Shown here: positions 37,282 through 46,337 of the stretch, piece after piece | Layout of the letters: every line of letters begins with the position of its first letter | Numbering within the stretch: the first letter of the stretch is position 1 | Source of the DNA: Reichenbachiella faecimaris | Lineage (GTDB): Bacteria > Bacteroidota > Bacteroidia > Cytophagales > Cyclobacteriaceae | Direction of reading: 5' to 3' | DNA length: 64,000 nt | Assembly: GCF_900176375.1 (NCBI RefSeq) | Contig: NZ_FWYF01000001.1 | Span: 124,001 to 188,000 of the forward strand | Translations under genes and position numbers: made by a program | The notes under the pieces: model-generated | What the model saw: the letters and a program-made list of their open reading frames with translations, nothing else | What the model was told of the DNA's origin: nothing | Databases searched by the model: none

Positions 37282-38286
37282 CTATTGGGTTGATTTACGT
37301 GCAGCTTTGATGGCTTCACCCAGCTGAAAGACGGCCAGAGCGTACAGTGGGCTGTGATTATATCTAGTGATCACATAGAAATTATGAAAAGCAAACCAAT
37401 AGGCTAGACTTCCATTTTCCATGTCCATGACCTGAAGAGAAACTGATTCAGCTGAATCTACTGATTTTAATGGTTCATAGCCTTTTTGAGCATAGTAAGA
37501 TAGGGCATGAGTGGGCTTCACCTTTTGTTTGGGTAGATTTTGAGCATGGGCACTCTTGCTGGCCGGGATGGCCACAAGACCTCCCTGCTGCCAACGATGA
37601 ACTTTTAGATAATTCGCGACACTCGCGATGGCATCATCAGTCTGGTTCATCAGGTCAGCACCAGAATTTCCGTTATAACTTTTGGCATACGCCAAATAGC
37701 TGCTTGGCATGAATTGTCCATAGCCCATGGCGCCAGCATAGGAACCCTTGATAACCAGAGGATCTAGGCCTTCTTTTTCACACAACTCTAGGAATTTTGA
37801 TAATTCAGCTTTGAAAAAAGAAGCACGTCTGGGATAACCAAAAGCCAATGTGTACAAAGCATCCAGCACGCGATAGTTTCCCATTCGCTGACCAAAATAA
37901 GTCTCTACTCCAAGAATCCCAATGATTGCTTCTTCAGCTACACCAGTTTCTTTACTCACAGCGTCTAGTATGGCCGCATTGGTCGCCCAAAAATCCACAC
38001 CAACTGCTATGCGTTCGGGCGTCATGAAGATTTTTCGATAGCGCTCCCAAGTCATACTCCCTTCAGCCGGACGGTTCATCTTTTCAATGATACCCTGTTG
38101 AAATTCCGCCTGATTGATAATAGTTTCAAGATCAGTCAGGGCTCTTTTTTGTTGATAGGCCGTCTGACGGATAAAGTCATCCACATCAGATGGGTTGATT
38201 TGGGCAGAGCCAATATGTGTAATTGATATCAGCAGAATAATGGCAAGGAGCCATCTTGGGTTTTCCGAGAAATAATTAGAATTCAT
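37282..38286 (-). CDS. MltB-type lytic murein transglycosylase
   Basis: 334 residues with signal peptide ('WLLAIILLISITHIGSAQ'). The SLT_2/MltB fold is clear: 'RYRKIFMTPERIAVGVDFWATNAAILDAVSKETGVAEEAIIGILGVETYFGQRMGNYRVLDALYTLAFGYPRRASFF' contains the catalytic Glu in 'GVETYFG', followed by 'GSYAGAMGYGQFMPSSYLAYA'. These enzymes cleave the MurNAc-GlcNAc bond of peptidoglycan in the periplasm with 1,6-anhydro product formation. There is no lipobox, so it is soluble or loosely attached. Convergent with the SPOR gene, three bases between stops. Confidence 0.92.
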   Translation of the reverse strand: MNSNYFSENPRWLLAIILLISITHIGSAQINPSDVDDFIRQTAYQQKRALTDLETIINQAEFQQGIIEKMNRPAEGSMTWERYRKIFMTPERIAVGVDFWATNAAILDAVSKETGVAEEAIIGILGVETYFGQRMGNYRVLDALYTLAFGYPRRASFFKAELSKFLELCEKEGLDPLVIKGSYAGAMGYGQFMPSSYLAYAKSYNGNSGADLMNQTDDAIASVANYLKVHRWQQGGLVAIPASKSAHAQNLPKQKVKPTHALSYYAQKGYEPLKSVDSAESVSLQVMDMENGSLAYWFAFHNFYVITRYNHSPLYALAVFQLGEAIKAARKSTQ

Positions 38287-38726
38287 GCACGTAAATTAGA
38301 TATGCCCCAAAGCTACTGGTATAAATTTAGAGATGTTTAGTTTGTGTGATCGAATGGCAAGGGGTTAATGATATCTGGTTTTACAATAAAATAGTAATCA
38401 TCTAATATTGAGTATGCTAAAATTGATGCATTTGTAGGCATATTTCCATTTGTCTTTGAATTGGTTTAAATTTCATTAGCACTTTGAGAATTACATAAAA
38501 GTTATTTTATGTCCATGCTGGGGTGCACTACATATTCTACCAAAGGTCATTGCTCTATCAGAGCGTTTGGGTTTTTATTCCGAGATGATTTCTTCAATTT
38601 CTTGCTTTTTGACAGACTCAGATGGGTTTGGGCTATGGCATGTTTTCCCAGTTTTCTAAAGCCTGCTTTTATATCATATTGGACTTCAAAACTTAACTAT
38701 TTGTATTAACTCCTAAATCAACCAAA
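38287..38726. other. Gene-free intergenic stretch
   Basis: It separates the transglycosylase from a divergent exported protein. On the minus strand 'TAGCTTTG' (38308-38315) matches the Bacteroidetes -7 consensus TAnnTTTG and sits about 20 bases before the transglycosylase start, though no -33 TTG is evident. A 66-codon open frame at 38509-38709 has an unconvincing composition and is not called. Nothing else seen. Confidence 0.4.
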
Positions 38727-40658
38727 ATGAAAACTTCGCGCTTTACTATTCTATGGATTATATTAATGATCTGCTACAAACCAATTATTGCCCAAAAGGT
38801 AGGGTTTGATGGCTTGACCAAAGGCACAATTGACACAGAAGTGCTAACTGCTATTATTCAAAGTAAGCAAGAGGAACTTAAAGAAAAGGTGTTTAGAGAT
38901 GTGGTTATCAACTACTTCAATAGAACCAATTCAAAGTTCAACAACTTCGCCACCTACTACTACATATACAATGTGATGGAAACCATCATTGCGGAGAAAA
39001 ACAAAACCATCATCACCAGAAATATCTTACAGCATACCTCTGAATTTGCCTTAACTTATGCAATCACAGCCTACTGTCTGGAATACGGAAATGCGAATCA
39101 TTTGAGCCAGACAGAGAGGGAAAATCTATTCGAAGCGTTGGGTGTCATTTTTCCTTATGGTGAATTGACCAAGGCCAAAGCGAAGGCTCTATATGATGTA
39201 AATCAGGCCATGACGGCAGCACCTAGTGACGATTATTCGTTGAAAATGTCAGACCTGAAAGAGAATTTGGGCGAACTAAGAGCAGTAGGAAGAGGGGCGA
39301 TCGACTATAGCAATCCAAGAAATAATCAACGTATCAATTTGTTATTGGATGTAGTTTTTGATCTGCTGATTAATAACGAAGAAATTAAATCACGGAAAAT
39401 TTTTAAAGACAAATTTGAGAAAGATCCAGAGGTTTCGATTTGGTATCAAGCCGATAGCAGATATCAATTATATGCCAATTCTAAAGTAGATAGTATCAGC
39501 AAGGCAGCTAAGGTTATCAGAGGTTTAATGAAAAAGAATGTAGACGGGTTTATCAAAAATTATGATTTTGTAGAACAGGTGGTGAAGCAAGTGCCTGTTT
39601 TTCTGGAGACTACCCATGACGCAAAAACCATGGTCATGGATTATTTCGGAAAGGTCAAAGCTGGAAATATAACCCTGACAGCCGCTTTGGACGCTCTGGT
39701 TAAAACCGAACTCTTCAAAAATCTTGGTCTGACTGAAGCAGAATTGAAAGCACAACTAGACAAACTGTATCAGACGATGACAGGTATGCCTCAGTACGAT
39801 AAGGTTGCCGAGCTATTTAGCAAGGACAATGTAGAACGTTTCGTCACCCTCTATAAGTTTTATAATGATCTCAAGGCTGAGGATATTGGGTTAACTGAGC
39901 TCACCCAAGAACAGTATTTGGCTATGCGCACAATCATTAGGGATGTGATAGAGAAACTATCTTTAAAGTTTGAAAATAGTGTGGTGGCCAAAGTTTCAGA
40001 TTTCGTTTTGGAGTATACCCTGATCCAGGAAGAAACTACTGATCATGACAAGAAAACAACTACTATTTATGTGGATATTGAGAGTTTGGTATCAGCACTC
40101 GACCAGCATTACAACAGCTCATCCAGAAAGAGCAGCATGTCATCGAAATATTGGATCATCAATCCCAGACCATTTTTGACGATAGGAACTAACTATGGTT
40201 ATTTTATAGATGATACCAATGTATTGAGAACAGATGCAGATGGCAATGTCAATGATATAACCAATTATTATTATGCCAGTGAAAAAGTAGGTTTGAAGGT
40301 AAAATTGTTTGATACAAAATATACTCGGTCATTTAAACCTGGAGAAACTTTTACTTACAAAGGAACGAGGCGGGTATGGAAAAGACCCAGAAAACAGACA
40401 GTAGTTAGCGACATGTATTACATGGTTTATGCCTCAGGATTGTTGTACAACCTTGTCAATCTCAAATCAGAAGAGAGTTTTGATCAGGCGATTGTGGGCA
40501 CAGGTCTTGGGATGACTTTCTTTAATGGTTTGGCTATAAGTGCGTCTATGGCAGTGCCATTCACCCAGGGCTCTATAGAAAGCAAGAATTGGTTTTTTAA
40601 TCTGGGATTTGATATACCCATCATAGAATACCTAGGCCAGCTAAATAAAAAGGAGTAA
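38727..40658 (+). CDS. Exported helical protein with barrel-like C-terminus, unknown function
   Basis: 643 residues with a signal peptide ('FTILWIILMICYKPIIAQ'). Residues about 30-430 are long amphipathic helices with charged segments. The end ('NPRPFLTIGTNYGYFIDDTNVL', 'SDMYYMVYASGLLYNLVNL', 'AIVGTGLGMTFFNGLAISASMAVPF', 'SKNWFFNLGFDIPIIEYLGQL') has the alternating strands of an outer-membrane beta-barrel. I do not recognise a family. It starts what looks like a transcription unit with the YdjC-type deacetylase (16 bases on) and the two-TM protein. Confidence 0.65.
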   Translation: MKTSRFTILWIILMICYKPIIAQKVGFDGLTKGTIDTEVLTAIIQSKQEELKEKVFRDVVINYFNRTNSKFNNFATYYYIYNVMETIIAEKNKTIITRNILQHTSEFALTYAITAYCLEYGNANHLSQTERENLFEALGVIFPYGELTKAKAKALYDVNQAMTAAPSDDYSLKMSDLKENLGELRAVGRGAIDYSNPRNNQRINLLLDVVFDLLINNEEIKSRKIFKDKFEKDPEVSIWYQADSRYQLYANSKVDSISKAAKVIRGLMKKNVDGFIKNYDFVEQVVKQVPVFLETTHDAKTMVMDYFGKVKAGNITLTAALDALVKTELFKNLGLTEAELKAQLDKLYQTMTGMPQYDKVAELFSKDNVERFVTLYKFYNDLKAEDIGLTELTQEQYLAMRTIIRDVIEKLSLKFENSVVAKVSDFVLEYTLIQEETTDHDKKTTTIYVDIESLVSALDQHYNSSSRKSSMSSKYWIINPRPFLTIGTNYGYFIDDTNVLRTDADGNVNDITNYYYASEKVGLKVKLFDTKYTRSFKPGETFTYKGTRRVWKRPRKQTVVSDMYYMVYASGLLYNLVNLKSEESFDQAIVGTGLGMTFFNGLAISASMAVPFTQGSIESKNWFFNLGFDIPIIEYLGQLNKKE

Positions 40659-40674
40659 CAAAAATATTTGAAGA

Positions 40675-41649
40675 ATGGCTAAACTAATTTTTACAGCAGA
40701 CGATTTTGGCGTTGTGCCAGCCATTGACAAAGGGATCGTCTATGCAGCTGCACATGGATTGATCAATTCGGTAGCTACATTTACCAATAGAGATGGGTTT
40801 GAAAATTCAGTGGAAAAATTACTAGCTGCCAATGCCAATATTGATGTTGGGGTACATCTCACGATATGCTCGGGTTACGCCCTTACAGATGCTACCTATT
40901 TTACAGATAAACATTCAAAATTCAAGCACTACGGAAACATCAAACGACCCAAGCAGGCACACAGATCAGACGAACTGAGCCAGTTGGAGACAGAAATCAC
41001 TGCTCAAATAGACCGACTGGTCGCTATTCTCCCTGATCAAAGAGTCAAGCATTTAAGTGTGCATTTCAATTCGTTGTATTTTGTCAAAGATTACTTTGAT
41101 GTACTTGTCAAAGTAGCCAATAGCTATCATCCCGTAATCCCCATCAGATCCGTACATGCCAAACCTGGTATCAAACATGATTTTTTTGTAGGGCAAATGG
41201 CCTTTCAGATTGCATTTAAAAACCTTTTCAGGCAAAAGGATGTCGATCACATTGATGAATTTGCAGAAGAAATTGGCGTATACACAAATCAAATGGCCTC
41301 CCCGCCAAAAATGCCCGATCTTTTTCACTCTGCCCATTATGGCCCACTGGGCTTAGTTAAGCTTACCGAACACAGGATAAAAAAATTGGCCAAAAAGAAA
41401 AGAATGAAGCTGTACAAAACCTGGGAGAAACTACAGCCCAATGAGGTATGTGAATATGTCTTTCATCTAATAGACGATAACTACAGTTTACTGGATGGGT
41501 ATCAGGGATCAGTTGATTACCTGGATTATGATGGTATAAATACCAAGTACTTTGATAGCCGCATGGCAGAATTAAAGAGTTTAAAATTATTAAAAGAAGA
41601 AGGTGATTTTGGTTTATTCAATCAGTTCACCAGTTGGACCAAACTATAA
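40675..41649 (+). CDS. YdjC/ChbG-type carbohydrate deacetylase
   Basis: 324 residues. The N-terminus 'KLIFTADDFGVVPAIDKGIVYAAAHGLINSVATFTN' carries the YdjC metal-site aspartates (D9, D10), 'VGVHLTI' supplies His 61, and 'VKHLSVHFNSLYF' resembles the third metal/His segment. Characterised members (ChbG) remove an acetyl group from chitobiose or other N-acetylated oligosaccharides in a metal-dependent way. No signal peptide, so cytoplasmic. The tail ('VCEYVFHLIDDNYSLLDGYQGSVDYLDYDGINTKYFDSRMAELKSLKLLKE') also fits the family, where a child-domain Glu/His pair closes the site. Substrate unknown; neighbours are uncharacterised. Confidence 0.8.
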   Translation: MAKLIFTADDFGVVPAIDKGIVYAAAHGLINSVATFTNRDGFENSVEKLLAANANIDVGVHLTICSGYALTDATYFTDKHSKFKHYGNIKRPKQAHRSDELSQLETEITAQIDRLVAILPDQRVKHLSVHFNSLYFVKDYFDVLVKVANSYHPVIPIRSVHAKPGIKHDFFVGQMAFQIAFKNLFRQKDVDHIDEFAEEIGVYTNQMASPPKMPDLFHSAHYGPLGLVKLTEHRIKKLAKKKRMKLYKTWEKLQPNEVCEYVFHLIDDNYSLLDGYQGSVDYLDYDGINTKYFDSRMAELKSLKLLKEEGDFGLFNQFTSWTKL

Positions 41650-41653
41650 GATC

Positions 41654-42694
41654 ATGGCCAGAGAATATGCATTTACGCCAAAGAAAGATTCTGAATATCA
41701 CAAAGAGCTCATAGAACAGGCAGAAACGTTTGCTGAGCGTGTAGAAATAATGAACCCTGCTTCGAACTGGGTGCAGCTTACATTGGCGATTAAAGACAAA
41801 GAATTAATTCGTTCATTTTGTCATGAGAATATAATGAATATCCTCTGGTACAAATACAAAATAGTTGATGAAGAGACATACAGAGAGAGGTATAATCTAA
41901 TCACCTTGATATTGATCGTAGCGATTCCTTTTGCCATTTGGGGTACTACTGAATTTGTCAATTATAGGGATTGGGAAACTGGGCAACAAATTACTTCTAT
42001 CGTCACTGTTGTGTTGACCTTTATTTTTGCCATTCACAAATGGTTGACAGCTTGGATAGAAAAGAGAAACTTCATCAGTAGTTTTAACCAAGCTAAAATA
42101 GACCTGTCCAATGTCCTTTTTAGAATAGAAAATGAGCACAGAGGGTTTGCCTTGGATGGCAGTGGTCAGGCACTCACGGCTACCTTCAGAACGGCACTGA
42201 GTCAGGGGATTCAGGAGTCTAAAAAGATCCTTCAAGAGGAGACCAAAAACTATTTTGAAAAGCTGGCCAATCCAGGATTCGATTTGTCAGGAGCTATTAT
42301 TTCTTCGGCAACTTCAGCCAAGCAAGTCTTTTCTCAGTTGAAAGCAGAGCGTTTTCAAGTAGAAGAATGGAAAAAGGAGAGTCAGGAAAAAGAGAAAAAA
42401 GAAACGGCTAAAAAAGAAGAAAAGGAGGCCCTGATTTTCAATGTCCGTAAGGCAATTTTGACTGAAAGAGCCAAGTATCAGGCCATTCAAGACCAGGTGA
42501 TTGACTTGTCGGCTGATGAGGCTGATTTACTTGAAGCTCAAATGAGTGCGGCTCTGGGTCCAACAGATCGACAGAAGCTAGCAAAGAAGCTAGCAAACAT
42601 TCAAACTCAGCTCAATAGTTATCATACGACTTCCGATAGTATAATGATCGAGCTGGCTGTAAAAGAAGCAGAGTTGGAATTATTGTTGAACTAA
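41654..42694 (+). CDS. Two-transmembrane protein with long coiled coil, unknown function
   Basis: 346 residues from the ATG at 41654, five bases after the deacetylase stop; the frame is open 51 bases earlier but would overlap that gene. The cytoplasmic N-domain (about 1-78) is followed by two helices (about 81-102, 'LITLILIVAIPFAIWGTTEF', and 112-134, 'QITSIVTVVLTFIFAIHKWL') separated by a nine-residue turn. A conserved-looking 'FNQAKIDLSNVLFRIENEHRG' comes next, then a highly charged coiled coil (about 250-345). The topology recalls SLATT-type two-TM effectors, but I do not see their sequence signature, so no function is assigned. Confidence 0.65.
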   Translation: MAREYAFTPKKDSEYHKELIEQAETFAERVEIMNPASNWVQLTLAIKDKELIRSFCHENIMNILWYKYKIVDEETYRERYNLITLILIVAIPFAIWGTTEFVNYRDWETGQQITSIVTVVLTFIFAIHKWLTAWIEKRNFISSFNQAKIDLSNVLFRIENEHRGFALDGSGQALTATFRTALSQGIQESKKILQEETKNYFEKLANPGFDLSGAIISSATSAKQVFSQLKAERFQVEEWKKESQEKEKKETAKKEEKEALIFNVRKAILTERAKYQAIQDQVIDLSADEADLLEAQMSAALGPTDRQKLAKKLANIQTQLNSYHTTSDSIMIELAVKEAELELLLN

Positions 42695-42835
42695 TCTAAT
42701 CTAATGGTAATCTTCCATGTGTAATTGGATGCAACAATATTGGTTATAGGTTAATAGTTTAGGGTTTGGCTTGTTTTTATCTTTAGAAGCAGTCACGAGC
42801 ACTTTTTGTGGAATAATTAAATAAAAAAGAATCTC

Positions 42836-43438
42836 ATGGAATTTATTCAATTTATAGGCATTTTCAGGAGTCTATATGGATTGGCCGAATCCTGGGAATC
42901 CCGAAGTAAGAAATGGTATGAAGAAACCGTAGAACCTATACGAGTATCATTCGAGGTAGTGCATGAGGATTATATTAGGTCTTTGCATAAATATCTGAAG
43001 ATTCTCCAACAGAGTAAAGAGCCTATTGATATAAATCACAACGTTTGGGATGTGATTTTGGATGACAGTCTCGTTTCGGATAATTTGAGAACACGACTTT
43101 ACGAAATTTACGAGTTGGAATCTCTCAATGCGCTCGGAGAGGTTGTGAATGGAATAAAACAGTATCTCGATTTCACCATGTCAGATGATGATGATAAAAA
43201 TGATTTGATTTTTGCCCGAGAACAAAAAAAGGCAAAGCAAGATTTCTTGAAATTGGGAATGCCGCAAACGATTCGACCATCATACATTGCAAGACTTAAA
43301 ATGGAATTTGAAATGAGTAAAGATCATGAGGAATTTCAGGAACGGGCTGTTCATATTACCCGAGTGTGGATTTCATCTTTACAAGAACTCTATCGTGGAG
43401 TGAATGACTCTTTCCTTTCTTTAAAACGAAGAAAATGA
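42836..43438 (+). CDS. Hypothetical helical protein
   Basis: 200 residues, largely helical, acidic in the middle ('FTMSDDDDKNDLIFAREQKK') and basic at the end ('LSLKRRK'). No signal peptide; the N-terminal 'FIQFIGIFRSLYGLAESW' is amphipathic, perhaps membrane-associating. I do not recognise a family. It is the last gene before the repeat-bounded AIPR segment. Its stop is 73 bases before the first copy of the 13 bp repeat. Confidence 0.6.
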   Translation: MEFIQFIGIFRSLYGLAESWESRSKKWYEETVEPIRVSFEVVHEDYIRSLHKYLKILQQSKEPIDINHNVWDVILDDSLVSDNLRTRLYEIYELESLNALGEVVNGIKQYLDFTMSDDDDKNDLIFAREQKKAKQDFLKLGMPQTIRPSYIARLKMEFEMSKDHEEFQERAVHITRVWISSLQELYRGVNDSFLSLKRRK

Positions 43439-43815
43439 CCTTATCAGCAGCCAGCTCTGCAAGCCTTCATTCACTAAATCCTGCCACAGGCAACCTTCTA
43501 AACGTTCATGAATGTTATATAATGGCCTGCGTTATGTTAATATAGCTTGGGTTGAGGGGTGGCATTAATAGTTTAGGGGAGGCCTTTAACATCAATTAAA
43601 AACGATCACTTCAATTTCTAGCACTCGCGAGCACTCTTTTGACATTTTTGGCAGGTGGGAGGGAAGAGTGAATGGCAAATGTGTGCGAATCAAGAAAGTT
43701 TATATTATCCAAAAATAATTGTATCTTTACAACCAGTATAAATCAGTCTTGATCTTAAGAGATGCAATCTGGATAGATTGACATCAATAGCGAGGCAAGG
43801 CATAAAATAACATTT
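43439..43815. other. Gene-free stretch with repeat copy at left edge of the AIPR segment
   Basis: Nothing coding is seen. It contains AATGTTATATAAT (43511-43523) and, eight bases on, TTATGTTAA (43532-43540); both recur together at 46864-46890. The sequence then includes 'CACTCGCGAGCAC' (43624-43636), a short partly palindromic segment. 'GTATCTTTAC' near 43721 approximates a -7 promoter element for the AIPR gene. Confidence 0.5.
43511..43540 (+). repeat. Left copy of the 13+9 bp direct repeat
   Basis: AATGTTATATAAT, an 8-base spacer, then TTATGTTAA. The same two words in the same order, with a 5-base spacer, are found at 46864-46890, so the pair brackets 3.35 kb holding three genes and the hairpin-rich region. 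The embedded TGTTATATAAT also occurs in inverted orientation at 46615-46625 and 46737-46747. Confidence 0.6.
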
Positions 43816-45012
43816 ATGACAAAAAACAAACATGGGAAGGATCCTATTGTCCTTCCGTTCCTTACGTTGAGGAACATTTCGACTATTCAAGACCAAGAAA
43901 ACAATAGGAAAATTTACACTGGTCAAATTTCAGCTTTTTCAATTCTAGATCTTCCTTCTGATGAAAACGTCAGGGAATTCCTCCCTGAAGCGAGTCCCAA
44001 AAGGAGAAGCTATACTCAAGTTCATAGGGAAATATTAGAAACCCTAGAGAATAATGATGCTGATTTCAATGTGCTTAACTCAGGTATTACTGTAGTCGCC
44101 AAATCCCTGTCAATAGACGATAACAAAAAAGAGATGAAACTTGTGGGTTCATCGATTATTAATGGTTCACAAACTCAGGGTGTCATTAGAGATCATTACA
44201 ATAATCTTTCAGAAGATGCTCGTAATGAATTCAAAGGTATCGTCAAGTTTGAAATTATTGTAACAGGAGATCCTAATCTAATTGCTGAAACATCAATATC
44301 TAGAAACTATCAAAATGCGGTTAGACTATTAAGCATTGAAGGAAGAAGAGGGCAATTTGATGAATTACAAAATGCCTTAGACCCAGGAGGTCAAAGAGGA
44401 TTAAAACTTCAAAAAAGTGAAAGTGATCTATCTGAAGATATTATTCGAACAGAAAAGCTTCTTCAAATTCTAGTGACATTAATTCCCAAAGAGCTCTGGG
44501 AAAGAACCAAACCAAAGACTCATTATAATAAAGCGTATGCATATTCAATGAAGTCTAAATGTCTTAAAGAATTTGCTGATGCTTACGAAGCAGCAAAAAA
44601 TCCTGAAGATTCGAAACATGCTGAACTCAAAGAACTTTATCAGTTTTACTTGGACCTAGTTTTTGATGGATACAATTTGTATCAAAAATGGAAGCACCAT
44701 CAAGGATTCATTGGGAGAAATATTCGGAATGGCCTGAAATGGGAGGGAAGGTCAATAAAAGAAGTATCTGATGGATTTGTGTTTCCTATATTGGCTGCAT
44801 ACTCAAATTTCATTACGAAAGTAAATGACAGATGGACTCTGATGATTCCTTCTCACCTTGATGAAAATGATTTAATTGGGTTCATACATCAAGTTTATTC
44901 TGACTTATCGAGGGCAAACCCTCAGCATATGGGTAAGACAGAAAGTTCCTACGTTTTTATGGAAAGTATTACAAGAATGTACAGAAGAGCTATTCAAGCT
45001 GAAGGCTCGTAA
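43816..45012 (+). CDS. AIPR-family protein (abortive-infection phage-resistance type)
   Basis: 398 residues, cytoplasmic. The centre shows the AIPR pattern: 'NVLNSGITVVAKSL' (N88-T92), then 'LVGSSIINGSQTQGVIRDHY' (N116-G-S-Q-T120), 'VKFEIIVTGDPNLIAETSISRNYQNAV', and a helical C-terminal half. AIPR proteins were named from a lactococcal abortive-infection system, and the domain is also found with mobile elements and restriction systems; a biochemical activity is not firmly established. It is followed after 21 bases by the DUF6934-like gene and is bracketed by repeats next to a recombinase cluster. A phage-defence role is inferred from family and context. Confidence 0.75.
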   Translation: MTKNKHGKDPIVLPFLTLRNISTIQDQENNRKIYTGQISAFSILDLPSDENVREFLPEASPKRRSYTQVHREILETLENNDADFNVLNSGITVVAKSLSIDDNKKEMKLVGSSIINGSQTQGVIRDHYNNLSEDARNEFKGIVKFEIIVTGDPNLIAETSISRNYQNAVRLLSIEGRRGQFDELQNALDPGGQRGLKLQKSESDLSEDIIRTEKLLQILVTLIPKELWERTKPKTHYNKAYAYSMKSKCLKEFADAYEAAKNPEDSKHAELKELYQFYLDLVFDGYNLYQKWKHHQGFIGRNIRNGLKWEGRSIKEVSDGFVFPILAAYSNFITKVNDRWTLMIPSHLDENDLIGFIHQVYSDLSRANPQHMGKTESSYVFMESITRMYRRAIQAEGS

Positions 45013-45033
45013 ATACTTTTAATTGCATAAGGC

Positions 45034-45612
45034 GTGGCATTAAATATTAAAATAAATCTAGGTGATTGTTATGAGCTTGAAGATGTTTCAAACGACTTAT
45101 CTTCTTCGAAATTTGTAACAACTCTAAGTGACGATTCAGAGGTCGAAATAGGGGTATTAATTGGCAATACCTCTCACACTCTGTTGACTGAGGTATATAA
45201 CCTTGCTTTTGGTCCTGTTGATAAGAATAATGCAATTAATGATACGGCAAAACTGACTCATAAAGATCATTCAAAGACGTTTTCAACTATTGTATTAGCC
45301 TCATTGACTTTTTTATCTGCTAACCCCGATAAATATCTCGGTATTGATGGATCAAATAATGCTAGGGCTTATCTGTACTTCAGAATAATTCAAAATAACT
45401 ATGATCAATTATCTCAATATTTTGAAATATCTGGAGTGAATTACTACGTAAGAATCCTAAGAAAGACTAAAGATACGGACAGTAGCCATCCAGTTGATAG
45501 TAATGATATGGAAGCAATTCCTAGACCTATTCAAAAAGGAGAAAAAATTAGTAGCGATAAAATGTACAATTACTTTATTTTCAAACTTAAAGAAGGAGTT
45601 CAATTACCATAG
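45034..45612 (+). CDS. DUF6934-like hypothetical protein
   Basis: 192 residues. The start must be the GTG at 45034: an in-frame TAA lies one codon upstream (45028-45030), and the next in-frame ATG is far inside the domain. The segment 'EVYNLAFGPVDKNN...KDHSKTFSTIVLASLTFLSANPDKYLGIDGSNNARAYLYFRIIQNNYDQLSQYFEISG' has the layout I associate with DUF6934 ('NLAFGD', then 'KVLATVA.....F...YP...V...GS...RTRLY'). No activity is known for the family. It often occurs with a very small ORF directly downstream, as here, which would fit a toxin-antitoxin-like or regulatory pair. That is inference only. Confidence 0.65.
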   Translation: MALNIKINLGDCYELEDVSNDLSSSKFVTTLSDDSEVEIGVLIGNTSHTLLTEVYNLAFGPVDKNNAINDTAKLTHKDHSKTFSTIVLASLTFLSANPDKYLGIDGSNNARAYLYFRIIQNNYDQLSQYFEISGVNYYVRILRKTKDTDSSHPVDSNDMEAIPRPIQKGEKISSDKMYNYFIFKLKEGVQLP

Positions 45613-45711
45613 AATTGGATATAGAGATTTAGGAATTGTAGTATTAGATACAACAGCTAGTGTAATATTTCGTATATTTACACTATAATAGTTATTGAAA
45701 CTGTTGTAGTA

Positions 45712-45882
45712 ATGGAAAAGTTATTAGAAAAAATAGCAGAAATAAGAGTTAAAGCTGCAAGTAGTAGTAAAAGTAACTCCAAAAAGAATCATCTAAGATC
45801 AGATGATTCCAATGCACTGGATAAAGCAATTAAAACGAAAGATGATGCTGATTTATTTATGAAGAGATTAAGAGCTTTATAA
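45712..45882 (+). CDS. Small basic protein, 56 residues, downstream of the DUF6934-like gene
   Basis: An ATG at 45712 opens a 56-codon frame: 'MEKLLEKIAEIRVKAASSSK', a Ser/Lys/Asn-rich linker, then 'SNALDKAIKTKDDADLFMKRLRAL'. The two short helices with a low-complexity basic linker resemble small partner proteins or antitoxins. It ends 31 bases before a clear terminator, which supports it as the last gene of the unit. No family recognised. Confidence 0.55.
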   Translation: MEKLLEKIAEIRVKAASSSKSNSKKNHLRSDDSNALDKAIKTKDDADLFMKRLRAL

Positions 45883-45913
45883 TTATTTCTTTAACAAAAA
45901 ATATTTTTATAAT

Positions 45914-45943
45914 AAACTGCTTCATATCTGGAGCAGTTTTTTT
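45914..45943 (+). terminator. Rho-independent terminator closing the AIPR unit
   Basis: An 8 bp perfect stem (AAACTGCT, 45914-45921, with AGCAGTTT, 45932-45939) closes a 10-base loop and is followed by a T tract. It lies just after the 56-residue ORF. Confidence 0.88.
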
Positions 45944-46281
45944 ATGCTATGAATTCTTATCCAGAGGTTAGGTGTTGTGTGTTGGGAGCGAACAGGTCCA
46001 CCAAATACGATATCAGGCAAGCAGTATAGCCATCTATTTTAGATTTATAGAACCTGATAAAGCAATACTGACTTAACATTATGTTAAGTATAATCTGTTT
46101 CGTCCAGGCGGGTCAGCAAGGCAAAATACCGAGGGTGCGGTGGGTCGTGTGTTGGGAGTGATTATTTTGTCTAGGGTTTTTGAATACTTTTGGGCCAATG
46201 CCAAAAGTATTTGCCTGCCCGGCATGAGGGCATACAGCGAACACAGATGAATGAAAACTGAACTGTGAGCTTTACAAATTC

Positions 46282-46337
46282 CGTCATAACTATACGATGA
46301 GATTCCTGATCTCCGTTGCACTTCGTCAGGAATGACG
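46282..46337. repeat. Intergenic palindromic repeat
   Basis: ATTCCTGA (46302-46309) pairs with TCAGGAAT (46326-46333), and an outer CGTCAT (46282-46287) pairs with ATGACG (46332-46337). The core sequence (TCCTGATCTCCGTTGCACTT) is of the kind scattered between genes in many bacterial genomes as short palindromic repeats. Translation of the reverse strand gives an artefactual open frame. Confidence 0.55.

Noticed and set aside
38509-38709. A 66-codon open frame between the transglycosylase and the next exported protein
   Set aside because: Phe/Trp/Cys-heavy composition, no signal or domain pattern, and nothing tying it to the neighbours.
41654-42694. SLATT-domain effector
   Set aside because: Two-TM topology fits, but the characteristic sequence around the helices and a partner nucleotide cyclase or SLOG gene are absent.
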